15,089 nt of DNA from an uncultured Clostridium sp. (GCA_958349075.1 CATWBR010000047.1:1-15089); one strand, 5' to 3'; positions 1-7,172 are shown, counted from the first letter of the stretch. Notes: generated by a model not told the origin, from the letters alone. A program made the numbers and translations.

Positions 1-50
1 TATTAGCTCATATTGTCCATTCTTTGGGAAATATATATAAATCCTATAGT

Positions 51-97
51 TATCAATTTTATTGATACCTTTTTCTTCCTATGCTATAATGGACAAT
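51..97 (+). promoter_or_regulatory. Promoter and likely autoregulatory operator of the LysR gene
   Basis: TTGATA (62-67) and a consensus TATAAT (85-90) are 17 bp apart, a strong vegetative sigma-factor promoter about 40 bp before the LysR start codon. A perfect inverted repeat, TATCAAT-TTT-ATTGATA (51-67), covers the -35 element. It contains ATC-N9-GAT and fits the T-N11-A pattern of LysR-type operators, so negative autoregulation is a reasonable inference. A second inverted repeat, ATTGTCCAT (12-20) with ATGGACAAT (89-97), brackets the region and overlaps the -10. Confidence 0.72.
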
Positions 98-129
98 CAT
101 CGTTATATAAGGAAAGGAGCCCCGAAACC

Positions 130-1017
130 ATGACTCTCCTGCAGATGCTGTACTTTTGCGAAGTATGCCGGAATGGCAGCACCCTTAAGGCCTCACAGGC
201 CCTAAACGTATCCCAGTCCACCGTCTCCACCGCCATCAGAACCCTGGAAGCAGAGCTGGGCGTTGTTCTCTTTGAGAGGACTTCAAAGGGGCTGCTCCCC
301 AATGACGCCGGTTCTTATTTTCTGAAAGGCAGTCAGAAAATCCTCAGGGAAACCGAAGACCTTTCTTCCGGCATGGGGCAGTTTTTCACCGCCCGCCGTC
401 CTATCCGCCTGGGGATCCCTGTAATCCTTAACTTTATCTACTGGGTAGATCTGTATTTTGAATTAAAACAGACGTTCCCTGATATGGAATTTGAAGTGGT
501 GAACCGGACAGTCCCAGTCCTTATGGATATGTTAAAAAATCATACCCTGGATGGAGTACTTGTACTCCGCCAACAGAGGGAAAACTGGCCCCACTCCCTG
601 ATCCTGAAGGAATCATCGTACAGCTATGTTTCCATGTCAATCTCCCATCCGCTGGCCGTCCGCCCCTCCTTATCCTATCGGGATCTTTTGCCCTATCCGG
701 TACTTGGATATAGCGGCGACACTTTAAAGACCGAGATCCTGCAGAGAGAATATCAAAAATATGGCGCAGAGCTGAAATATGCCCAGCGTTTCGATCAGCT
801 CTCTACTCTTATTCAGTTTCTGCGAAAGAACGCCGGAATCGCTTTCCTCACAAGAAAACTTACCAACAACTATCCCGATTTGACCAGTATTCCCTTAGAA
901 GAGGAAAAGGGGCCTTTCATCACCTATCTGGTCTGGTCGAAATACAGCATCCTGAACAATCTTCCGAAACGTTTTTTTCAGGTATTTCAGAATTTTTTTG
1001 AGAACCTGGAGGAATGA
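130..1017 (+). CDS. LysR-family transcriptional regulator
   Basis: This encodes a 295-residue LysR-type DNA-binding regulator, the usual length for the family. An N-terminal winged helix-turn-helix spans about residues 1-60, with STLKASQALNVSQSTVSTAI as the recognition region and LFERTSKGLLPNDAG as the wing. A periplasmic-binding-like effector domain follows, from about residue 90. The start at 130 is chosen because AAGGAAAGGAG lies just upstream and the protein then begins at the normal LysR position. A 39-codon upstream extension in the same frame would read through the promoter, and LysR proteins lack such a tail. LysR proteins often control a neighbouring divergent gene. Here that gene would lie left of the window, so the target and inducer cannot be named. 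The gene is convergent with the metallo-hydrolase gene that ends at 1157. Confidence 0.9.
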   Translation: MTLLQMLYFCEVCRNGSTLKASQALNVSQSTVSTAIRTLEAELGVVLFERTSKGLLPNDAGSYFLKGSQKILRETEDLSSGMGQFFTARRPIRLGIPVILNFIYWVDLYFELKQTFPDMEFEVVNRTVPVLMDMLKNHTLDGVLVLRQQRENWPHSLILKESSYSYVSMSISHPLAVRPSLSYRDLLPYPVLGYSGDTLKTEILQREYQKYGAELKYAQRFDQLSTLIQFLRKNAGIAFLTRKLTNNYPDLTSIPLEEEKGPFITYLVWSKYSILNNLPKRFFQVFQNFFENLEE

Positions 1018-1063
1018 GGAACGGGGCTGAAAAAGAAGGGCTTTGCAGTTTAACAACGACAAA

Positions 1064-1127
1064 GTGCAGCCGCTTTTGTAGATTTAATTCACCTACAAAA
1101 GCGGCTGCACCTCTTTCTCTGCCTTTT
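1064..1127. terminator. Long hairpin terminator between convergent genes
   Basis: A perfect 18-bp inverted repeat (1064-1081 with 1093-1110) encloses an 11-nt loop. On the plus strand it is followed by a pyrimidine-rich tract ending in TTTTT, which suits termination of the LysR transcript. On the minus strand the hairpin is followed by TTTGTCGTTGTT, a weaker U-rich tail. The element therefore probably stops both the LysR transcript and the MarR-MATE-hydrolase transcript. The stem is longer than most terminators. Confidence 0.8.
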
Positions 1128-1156
1128 TACTTCTTTTCATATTCCTTTATTGTCCG

Positions 1157-2152
1157 TCAGGCGCCCGCCCGGTACCTCCAGACACCGTCCTCAAAATAAC
1201 GGCTGACCTTTCCGAGTTTCTCCAGATGATCCACGTGAGCCATGCATTCCCCTACTGCAAACCACTTCTGGGCCGCAGGAAATTCCTCCCAGCTATTTGC
1301 CCGGATCTTCCACCGCATCTTTCCGGTCAGCTCATAAAGCGTCATATCGGGTTTTTCCTTTAGAAGCCTTATGACCTCCTCCAGACGTTTTTCATGATGA
1401 AGCAGAAGCTGCTCAATCCTCTCCTCATAATTGCCGGTCTTCCTGTGTCCCGGGAGTGCAAAAACCACAGGGTACTTCTTTGCTTTTCTTAAGCTGTCCA
1501 GATAATTGCCAAGAGAGTCCTCCACTCCCAGCCAGGACGTAATATTCGGAGAAATGTCAAACAGGATATGATCTCCCGTAAACATAAAACGATGCTTCTC
1601 TTCCCAGAACATTGCGTTGCCCGGCGTATGTCCCGGCACGGAAATCATAGTCAGACTGTATGGGCCGGCCTGGAGCGTATCGCCTTCACGCAGCGGGCAA
1701 AAGCGTTCGTCCAGTGCATCCAGCTTATAGCGGGACGCCGGATTAACCGCCTCTGTTTCATTTAACAGCGCCTCAGGAAAACCGGCCTCCAAAAACTGGC
1801 GGTGGCGGAGCAGACTCCGCTGCGGAAGAAATCCCTCCTGTAATACCTTAAAATCCGTCTCACTGATATAAATCCGTCCGTCCGGGGCCGCCGCCTCTCT
1901 GGCAAGTCCGGTGTGATCGGAGTGGAGATGCGTGAGAAGCACATCGATCCGGCTTGTACTGCTGCCGGCCTCTGCAATGCCCGCCATCAGCGCCTCCCGG
2001 CACTCCGGCCGGCGGAATCCCGTATCAATCAAAAGATCCCGCTCCCCGCCCCGGATCAGATAGCTGTTCAGCTCCCTTAAAGGATTCTGAGGCAGTGTGA
2101 CGCCCAGCCTGAAGATATTTTCTTTTATCTGTTCTATCGTAAACTCTCCCAT
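1157..2152 (-). CDS. Metallo-beta-lactamase-fold hydrolase with C-terminal winged-helix domain
   Basis: This encodes a 331-residue soluble metallo-hydrolase of the glyoxalase II/beta-lactamase-2-like group. The zinc motif THLHSDH is at residues 74-80 (H75, H77, D79, H80). Further ligands fit H175 in PGHTPGN, D194 in TGDH and H236 in LPGH, so the binuclear site looks complete. From about residue 250 the protein carries the charged helical, winged-helix-like tail seen in the group of human LACTB2 relatives. The start at 2152 is chosen because AGGAGGA lies 8 bases upstream. A longer in-frame reading would run back through the MATE gene. Only one base separates it from the MATE stop codon, and its ribosome binding site lies inside the MATE gene, so the two are probably translationally coupled. 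The substrate is unknown. Thioester or nucleic acid cleavage and detoxification are all possible. Confidence 0.88.
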   Translation of the reverse strand: MGEFTIEQIKENIFRLGVTLPQNPLRELNSYLIRGGERDLLIDTGFRRPECREALMAGIAEAGSSTSRIDVLLTHLHSDHTGLAREAAAPDGRIYISETDFKVLQEGFLPQRSLLRHRQFLEAGFPEALLNETEAVNPASRYKLDALDERFCPLREGDTLQAGPYSLTMISVPGHTPGNAMFWEEKHRFMFTGDHILFDISPNITSWLGVEDSLGNYLDSLRKAKKYPVVFALPGHRKTGNYEERIEQLLLHHEKRLEEVIRLLKEKPDMTLYELTGKMRWKIRANSWEEFPAAQKWFAVGECMAHVDHLEKLGKVSRYFEDGVWRYRAGA

Positions 2153-2153
2153 A

Positions 2154-3512
2154 TCAAAATTCCTCCTCTGCGCCGTTTCGGTGCGCCATTGTCTTAAACA
2201 GCCAGAAACAGATGATAACGCCCAATACAATCGATAAATAATCGGCCGCCGGCTGCGCATAAATTACGCCGTCCAGTCCAAACATCCGGTTCAGAACAAA
2301 TACAAGAGGGATAAAAATCAGGCCCTGGCGGCAGACCGTAAGTACCAATGAGGGAAGTGCCTTTCCCATTCCCTGAATTGTGTTAATGCAAAGAAACAGA
2401 ATGCCGATAAACGGACCGGAAAGCTGAAGGGCAATGACCATCTGGATTCCATAGGCGATAACCTCGGGATCGTTTATAAATACCTGAATCAGCGTCCGGC
2501 GTGCAATCATCATGATAACCGTCAGCGCCGTACCCATAATAACGGCGCAGATACCGGTAAAACGAAAAACCTGCATCAGCCGCTTTTTATTCCTGGCTCC
2601 GTAATTATAACCAATCAGCGGCTGGATGCCGGCACATAGGCCAATCTGCAGAAGCACCACCAGCATATTCGATTTCATCGCCACGCCCATGGCGGCTACC
2701 GGAGTGTCTCCATATCCCACCAATGCCAGATTTAAGATTATATTGGCAAAGCTCATCAAAATGTTATTCAGGGATGCCGGAATTCCAATCGAAGCCACAC
2801 CGGATGCAATCCGTTCCCCCATCTTAAAGTCCTTAAGCTTAATGGAGAGGGAAGATTTTTTCCTGAGGAAATAGACAAGATAAAAGGCGCTGGCCGCTAT
2901 ATTTCCGATGACGGTGGCGATGGCCGCGCCGGTTACCCCCCAGCCCAGTCCCAGAATCATAACCGGATCCAGTACGATATTGACTACGGTTCCAATCAGG
3001 TTACCTATCATTGACTCCCGGGCCGCTCCCTCGCCCCGGAGAATGTTGCCGAAGGCGGTGGCAAAAATGATAAAGGGGCCGCCGAAGGATATGTAGGTCA
3101 GATACTGTCTGGCGTACTCAATCGTATTCGCGCTGGCTCCAATCAGCTTCAGAATCAAATCCATTCCGGCTATAAAAAGCACCGCAACAATTACGCCCAG
3201 ACCGAGAGAGCCGTAGCAGCAAAAGGACGACAGGTTCCTAGCCCGATCCATCCTCTTTTCTCCCAGCGCCCGTGATATGGCGGAGCTTCCGCCAATGCCG
3301 AACAGGTTGCCCAGCGCCATGTAAATCATAAAGACCGGCGTAGCCAGCGAAACGGCCGCCACCTGGAGGGGATCTCCGGTCTGGCCGATAAAAAATGTAT
3401 CGGCCATGTTATAAATAACTACCACCAGCATGGAAATCATGGTGGGGACAGCCATGAGGGCCACCGCTTTGGGGACCGGCGCCTCTTCAAATAATTCTCT
3501 GTTTGTGTTCAT
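2154..3512 (-). CDS. MATE-family multidrug efflux transporter (MepA/NorM-like)
   Basis: This encodes a 452-residue inner-membrane transporter expected to have twelve membrane helices in two six-helix halves. It would export cationic drugs or dyes using a sodium or proton gradient. Family features include the N-terminal VPTMISMLVVVIYNMADTFF segment, the GQTGDPLQVAAVSLATP loop, NILRGEGAARESM and the second-half QPLIGYNYGARNKKR, all typical of MepA-type MATE proteins. The length is normal for the family. AGAAGGAG precedes the ATG. The gene lies between a MarR regulator (73 bp upstream) and the metallo-hydrolase. The order MarR then MATE resembles the mepR-mepA arrangement of Staphylococcus, which suggests substrate-induced derepression. 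Drug specificity cannot be read from the sequence. Confidence 0.93.
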   Translation of the reverse strand: MNTNRELFEEAPVPKAVALMAVPTMISMLVVVIYNMADTFFIGQTGDPLQVAAVSLATPVFMIYMALGNLFGIGGSSAISRALGEKRMDRARNLSSFCCYGSLGLGVIVAVLFIAGMDLILKLIGASANTIEYARQYLTYISFGGPFIIFATAFGNILRGEGAARESMIGNLIGTVVNIVLDPVMILGLGWGVTGAAIATVIGNIAASAFYLVYFLRKKSSLSIKLKDFKMGERIASGVASIGIPASLNNILMSFANIILNLALVGYGDTPVAAMGVAMKSNMLVVLLQIGLCAGIQPLIGYNYGARNKKRLMQVFRFTGICAVIMGTALTVIMMIARRTLIQVFINDPEVIAYGIQMVIALQLSGPFIGILFLCINTIQGMGKALPSLVLTVCRQGLIFIPLVFVLNRMFGLDGVIYAQPAADYLSIVLGVIICFWLFKTMAHRNGAEEEF

Positions 3513-3585
3513 GTAAATAATTCTCCTTCTTCGTTGCCTGCAATAACTATTTGATTTCGTGTTAAACTATGTGCCATTTCAGGGT

Positions 3586-4017
3586 CTACTTGATATTTTC
3601 TTCCAGTTTTCTTATCGTGCTCGTAAGCTGATTAAGTTCCTCCCGGGAAATTCCAGACTGAAGCTCTGCCTCAAACCGGTTCAGGCGGTCTATCATCCTC
3701 CCACGTGCCTCGGCTCCCTTTTCCGTCACTACCAGCTTCTTCAGCCTGGCGTCATAGGAAACCGGCTCCCGACGGATATATCCGTTGCGCTCCATCAACT
3801 GCAGAGTCCGGCTGGCCGTGGAGCGGCGGATTGAGAATTCCTTTTCAATATCCCTCTGCATGATATCTCTCCCCTGCGACTGAATCAAAAAGTGCAGAAT
3901 CCAGTCCTGATTTGCGGTCAGCGTCTCCCCTTCCTGGGCCGCCATCTGATTGATTCTTCGGTAAATAAGATTGGATAATACGCGGATTTCAAATCCGACA
4001 TGGGTGTTTGCTGTCAT
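3586..4017 (-). CDS. MarR-family transcriptional regulator of the efflux operon
   Basis: This encodes a 143-residue dimeric winged-helix regulator, the usual MarR size. N-terminal dimerisation helices cover about residues 8-35. The DNA-binding domain spans about 36-100, with the recognition region FSIRRSTASRTLQLMERNGY and the wing SYDARLKKLVVTEKG. A C-terminal dimerisation helix covers about 105-143. AGGAAGGA precedes the ATG. It is the first gene of the minus-strand operon and lies directly upstream of the MATE pump, so it probably represses its own operon until a ligand, possibly a pump substrate, binds. The leader and promoter both carry CATATATTC, a candidate operator. That assignment is inference. 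Confidence 0.9.
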   Translation of the reverse strand: MTANTHVGFEIRVLSNLIYRRINQMAAQEGETLTANQDWILHFLIQSQGRDIMQRDIEKEFSIRRSTASRTLQLMERNGYIRREPVSYDARLKKLVVTEKGAEARGRMIDRLNRFEAELQSGISREELNQLTSTIRKLEENIK

Positions 4018-4044
4018 CTTTATTTCCTTCCTGGATGCTTATTT

Positions 4045-4184
4045 CATATATTCAAAGAGATAGGGGCTGTTCCGGGAGCGGCCGCCTGCGCCATAAATCA
4101 ATCCGAATCAGCTTTTCCGCCCCTGGCTTTACTGAAAAGATGTAAGCACCCTAACATTCTAAACGAACATATATTCTTTGTCAA
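4045..4184 (-). promoter_or_regulatory. Promoter of the MarR-MATE-hydrolase operon with repeated candidate operator
   Basis: On the minus strand TTGACA (4179-4184) and TAGAAT (4156-4161) are exactly 17 bp apart, a near-consensus promoter. The leader to the MarR ATG is about 130 nt. The 9-mer CATATATTC (plus-strand reading) occurs in the promoter spacer (4168-4176), within the near-palindrome GAACATATATTC, and again near the ribosome binding site (4045-4053). A MarR dimer bound to the upstream copy would block RNA polymerase. Confidence 0.7.
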
Positions 4185-4249
4185 CTCCGTTTTTCAATCG
4201 GGCAGCAGCCGGGAGCCATCCCTTTGCACCGAAAAGCGCATAAAAACAA

Positions 4250-4290
4250 GGGTGTCGTTCCATCACTTTTTTAGTGATTTAGCGACACCC
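4250..4290 (-). terminator. Hairpin terminator, minus strand
   Basis: GGGTGTCG (4250-4257) pairs with CGACACCC (4283-4290). Inside, ATCACT (4262-4267) pairs with AGTGAT (4273-4278) around a T5 loop, with a 4-by-4 internal bulge. Read on the minus strand the hairpin is followed by TTGTTTTTATG, a good U-tract. It would end transcripts coming from the dehydrogenase operon or from the tiny ORF that stops 5 bases before it, and would insulate the MarR promoter downstream. Confidence 0.68.
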
Positions 4291-4295
4291 TCTGT

Positions 4296-4358
4296 TTATT
4301 CACCGACAATAAAATATAATCCGCAAAAAAGGGCAGTACATAAGCAAGTAGCGCCCAC
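4296..4358 (-). CDS. Candidate 20-residue hydrophobic small ORF
   Basis: GTG (4358) is preceded at 7 bases by GGAGGAGG (4366-4373, minus strand), the strongest ribosome binding site in an otherwise gene-free 587-base gap. The frame gives 20 residues: VGATCLCTAL followed by FCGLYFIVGE (initiator GTG read as Met). They are almost entirely hydrophobic, with three cysteines and one terminal acidic residue. The stop lies 5 bases before the terminator hairpin. An overlapping alternative frame starts at the ATG at 4375 and ends at 4271. It gives 34 residues (MEEVLSWALLAYVLPFF...) with a membrane segment and a basic tail, but it has no good ribosome binding site and runs into the hairpin. I do not recognise either peptide. 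Possible roles include a small membrane peptide or a type I toxin-like product. The coding status is unproven. Confidence 0.35.
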   Translation of the reverse strand: MGATCLCTALFCGLYFIVGE

Positions 4359-4434
4359 GACAATACCTCCTCCATTTGGTGGAAGAGACAGTCAGCCGAT
4401 GCCGGAATGACAGACGGGCCGATCCCTGCCTGAT

Positions 4435-4540
4435 CTTCAGTCCCATCGATAAATTACGCACTCCGTAAGCAGGAGAGAGTTCCCGCAGGAATTTTTTCTC
4501 CCGGATTTCCCCTCACCGCAACCTCACATAGGGACTGAAG
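4435..4540. other. Possible structured intergenic segment closed by a 10-bp inverted repeat
   Basis: CTTCAGTCCC (4435-4444) is the exact reverse complement of GGGACTGAAG (4531-4540), which could close a fold of about 106 nt. Inside are smaller complementary pairs such as CTCC...GGAG and TTCC-CGCA-GGAA. It lies downstream of the dehydrogenase stop on the minus strand, before the tiny ORF. It matches no riboswitch or RNA family that I recognise, so it may be only a long 3' untranslated region. Confidence 0.3.
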
Positions 4541-4604
4541 GCTTATCCAACCCCTAACGCACCCCGTCCGCCATCCATCCATCAGCGTCCTTCCCCCAAC
4601 TAAA

Positions 4605-5546
4605 TCACATCACATTCACAGGCGTTCCATCCACCCATTTCGCCACATTATCAAATACAATTACGGCTCTCTTTACAAGCGCTTCTTTCGTAGCAAATGC
4701 AATATGGGGAGTCGCAATCACATTTTTTGCATTCAGCAGCGGATGCTCCTTTTTCACCGGCGGTTCGTTTTCAAATACGTCGATACCGGCTCCGGCGATC
4801 TGGCCGGAGTTCAGCGCTTCGGCCAGGGCCTCGCTGTCCACTACAGGGCCGCGGGCCGTATTAATAAGGATTGCCGATTCCTTCATCATAGCCAGTTCTT
4901 CTTTGCCAATCAGGCCTTTTGTCTCCGGCGTAAGCGGTGTGTGCAGTGAAACAATGTCACAGGTGGAGAGAAGTTCATTCAGGGAAACATATTTGATTCC
5001 CTCGATTTCTTTTACTGTCCTGCTGTATGCATAGACTTCACAGCCAAAGGCCTGTGCAATCTTTGCCGTGCGCAGTCCGATGGAGCCTGTTCCCACGATA
5101 CCAAACTTCTTGCCCTCCAGTTCGAAGCCCACAAGACCGTCTTTTGTGCCTTCTTTTCTGACTACATCATTACAGGGGATGATGTTTCTGTAAAGTGCGA
5201 TGACCATGCCGAATACAAGGTCGGCTACGGCAACGGTCGAGTATCCGGCACAGTTGCAGACCATGACGCCGTTATTGCGGCAGTGATCCATGGCAATGTG
5301 GTCAACTCCGGTAAACGCGACAGACAGGAGCTTTAAGTTTTTGCATCCGTCGATTACTTCGCCGTTCATGGGAAGGTTGGACACAACGATGATGTCGGCG
5401 TCTTTTCCTCTCTCAATCAATTCCTGCGTGCCTGTAACGCGGGTGTCGTAATATACGATCTCCAAATCCTTCGGAAGCGCTTCATGCGCCATGGACAGGA
5501 GCTTTTCCTGCGGGACTCCAAGAGGTTCGATGATAACAAGTTTCAT
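4605..5546 (-). CDS. D-2-hydroxyacid dehydrogenase, NAD-dependent
   Basis: This encodes a 313-residue cytosolic oxidoreductase of the D-isomer 2-hydroxyacid dehydrogenase family, which interconverts a 2-keto acid and a D-2-hydroxy acid. The nucleotide-binding GTGSIG is at residues 152-157. Catalytic residues are R232 in NTARG, E261 in ENEPP and H281 in ATPHIAF. The flanking substrate-binding domain includes AFTGVDHIAMDHCRNNGV. The length is typical. AAAGGAG precedes the ATG. It lies 29 bases downstream of the M20 amidohydrolase gene, so the two are probably cotranscribed. The pairing suggests that the hydrolase releases an amino or carbamoyl acid, and that this enzyme reduces or oxidises a derived keto acid such as glyoxylate. 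That link is inference. Phosphoglycerate- or glyoxylate-type substrates cannot be separated by eye. Confidence 0.9.
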   Translation of the reverse strand: MKLVIIEPLGVPQEKLLSMAHEALPKDLEIVYYDTRVTGTQELIERGKDADIIVVSNLPMNGEVIDGCKNLKLLSVAFTGVDHIAMDHCRNNGVMVCNCAGYSTVAVADLVFGMVIALYRNIIPCNDVVRKEGTKDGLVGFELEGKKFGIVGTGSIGLRTAKIAQAFGCEVYAYSRTVKEIEGIKYVSLNELLSTCDIVSLHTPLTPETKGLIGKEELAMMKESAILINTARGPVVDSEALAEALNSGQIAGAGIDVFENEPPVKKEHPLLNAKNVIATPHIAFATKEALVKRAVIVFDNVAKWVDGTPVNVM

Positions 5547-5575
5547 AATAGTAATTCTCCTTTCATGAGGGTTCT

Positions 5576-6814
5576 TTATTGTTGAGCGGCAGCTTTTGTG
5601 AGTGTACGGAGTAACACATCGGCTCCGTCACTAATCTGCCGGTAATCGGTCCATTCCTGCGGGCAGTGGCTTCTTCCGCCCTTACTTGGGATAAAAATCA
5701 TAGCCAGGGGGCATAACCCCTTGAAATTCATCGTGTCGTGGCCGGCTCCTGATAAAAGATGCATGGAGGACAGGGACAGCTCATCGGCGGCCTCCTCGAT
5801 AAGCTTTTTCAGCTTTTCATCCATGAGTGCCGGTTCTGCCTGCAGATTCCTTTTAATCTCAAAGGATAAATCCGGGAAGGCCAGGGCGCTTTGCTGAAGA
5901 CTTTCCCTAAAAGCTTCCATAACACGGTCTATTGATGCAGCGTAGGGACTTCTGCAGTCTGCGGTAAAGCAGACTTCCGACGGAACGACATTGGCGGATT
6001 CCGGAACTGATTTCATGCAGCCAAAAGTGACAACCGTTCCGTCACGGAGGGAGACTGACCTTTCGGCGGCGGAGGAAATAGCCTTTGCGGCAGCCAGCAG
6101 CGCATCTGCACGCATCGCCATCGGGGTGCTGCCGGCATGGTCGGCCCTTCCTTTGATCCGGATATCGAAGCCCTCAAGACTGACGATTGCATCGACAATG
6201 CCGATGTCCTTGCCGTTCTGCTCCAAAACAGGGCCCTGCTCAATATGGAGTTCGATAAAGGCAGCGATCTCTTCGGGATTGATTTTGATATTTTCTATAT
6301 CATCGGGTTTCAGGCCATAATTTTTGAGTGCCTGGTATAAAGAGATTCCGTCCGCGTCCTCAATGGATTTCAGTTCGCCGACGGAAACGCCGCCGCATAT
6401 GGCTCTGCTTCCAAACAGGCCTCCGCCGAACCTTGCGCCTTCTTCCTCCGGCATGGCAATGAAATCAATGGGGTGGAAGGGAGTGTAATTGCTTTCTTTA
6501 AGCACCCTGGCCACCTCGATTGCTGCGCATACTCCGGCCTGTCCGTCAAAATTACCTCCGTGGAATACGGTATCGAAATGACTGCCTGTCATGATAACCG
6601 GATATTCGGTTTTTCCGGGATAGCGCCCTATGAGATTGCCGGCTGCATCTTCACGCACCTTAAGGCCCGCCCCCTCCATTTCTTTCCTGATATAATCCCG
6701 GGCCAGGGCAAATTCCTTTGTGTAGGAGAGCCTGGTACAGCCGTCACCGGGAGTCATATTAAATTCGGCAAGTGCTTCCAGGTCATGCCGGATCCGTTCT
6801 GTTTTACATCTCAT
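5576..6814 (-). CDS. M20-family Zn hydrolase, allantoate / N-carbamoyl-L-amino acid amidohydrolase type
   Basis: This encodes a 412-residue amidase of the M20/HyuC/AllC family, which hydrolyses carbamoyl or ureido groups from allantoate, ureidoglycolate or N-carbamoyl amino acids. Expected motifs are present in order: GSHFDTV (77-83, H79), GGNFDGQAG (86-94, bridging D90), MPEEEGARF (121-129, catalytic and metal acidic residues), ELHIEQGP (188-195, H190), RADHAGSTPM (223-232, dimerisation-lid region) and GGRSHCPQEW (379-388, H383). The metal set looks intact and the length is normal. The ATG at 6814 lacks a clear ribosome binding site, and an in-frame TAA lies 9 bases upstream, so this is the earliest possible start. 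It is the first gene of a two-gene operon with the dehydrogenase. Purine (allantoin) or hydantoin catabolism is plausible, but substrate choice is inference. Confidence 0.87.
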   Translation of the reverse strand: MRCKTERIRHDLEALAEFNMTPGDGCTRLSYTKEFALARDYIRKEMEGAGLKVREDAAGNLIGRYPGKTEYPVIMTGSHFDTVFHGGNFDGQAGVCAAIEVARVLKESNYTPFHPIDFIAMPEEEGARFGGGLFGSRAICGGVSVGELKSIEDADGISLYQALKNYGLKPDDIENIKINPEEIAAFIELHIEQGPVLEQNGKDIGIVDAIVSLEGFDIRIKGRADHAGSTPMAMRADALLAAAKAISSAAERSVSLRDGTVVTFGCMKSVPESANVVPSEVCFTADCRSPYAASIDRVMEAFRESLQQSALAFPDLSFEIKRNLQAEPALMDEKLKKLIEEAADELSLSSMHLLSGAGHDTMNFKGLCPLAMIFIPSKGGRSHCPQEWTDYRQISDGADVLLRTLTKAAAQQ

Positions 6815-6865
6815 TTTTGTTTACTGCCGACGAAATGTGTCATCCGGCAGTGTTCCTTTCATAAT

Positions 6866-6900
6866 AATGTATACACATTCTAGTACAGTAGTATTATATC
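6866..6900 (-). promoter_or_regulatory. Extended -10 promoter and palindromic operator for the amidohydrolase operon
   Basis: On the minus strand TGATATAAT (TATAAT at 6893-6898) is an extended -10 element, which fits the poor -35 sequence. About 18 bases downstream is the perfect palindrome TGTATACA (6868-6875), inside AATGTATACACATT (6866-6879). This sits near the expected transcript start, where a bound repressor would block initiation. TGTATAC cores are common in GntR-family operators. No regulator gene of that family is in the window. Confidence 0.5.
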
Positions 6901-6982
6901 ACATATCCGCTCAGGGAGGGTATATCATGTTTCACAATTTCGTAATCAATTATTTACCCGGTTACTGTTCACCGGCAGTATT

Positions 6983-7080
6983 CCGCGAGGTGTTTTTTGT
7001 GAGTGGAGCGTAGCGGAAGTCACAGAAAATCCGAGGACTGCGGTTCGAGACGGCGTTTTTGCCGTAACATTTCCCTTTTT
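6983..7080. repeat. Intergenic inverted-repeat elements
   Basis: TTTTTTGTGA (6993-7002) pairs with TCACAGAAAA (7020-7029), with one G-U wobble, around a 17-nt loop. Outer CCGC (6983-6986) and GCGG (7040-7043) can close it. A second hairpin, ACGGC-GTTTTT-GCCGT (7050-7065), follows and is trailed by a T-rich run to 7080. The compact layout, with GGAGCGTAGCGGAAG in the loop, resembles dispersed intergenic palindromic repeats, but copy number cannot be judged from one window. The rest of the 6901-7172 gap shows no gene, and I see no convincing plus-strand promoter. Confidence 0.4.
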
Positions 7081-7172
7081 ATAGTAGCTTATTTGCCCGA
7101 AGTTCTGTAGAATAGAAGTGTACCGACAGACTTTATAAATACGGATAATTTGAGATGAGGAGGGGATATCGG

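Noticed and set aside
13..129. N-terminal extension of the LysR gene
   Set aside because: The 39 codons read through the -35, -10 and ribosome binding site; LysR proteins begin at the helix-turn-helix domain.
2153..2260. N-terminal extension of the metallo-hydrolase into the MATE gene
   Set aside because: It overlaps well-conserved MATE coding sequence, has no family match, and a good ribosome binding site precedes 2152.
4000..4410. 136-codon plus-strand frame opposite the MarR leader
   Set aside because: It crosses the MarR promoter and the terminator hairpin, has no ribosome binding site worth noting, and has low-complexity, family-free sequence.
6473..6883. Plus-strand frame opposite the amidohydrolase start
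   Set aside because: It lies antisense to a conserved M20 gene and its promoter, with no ribosome binding site or known family.
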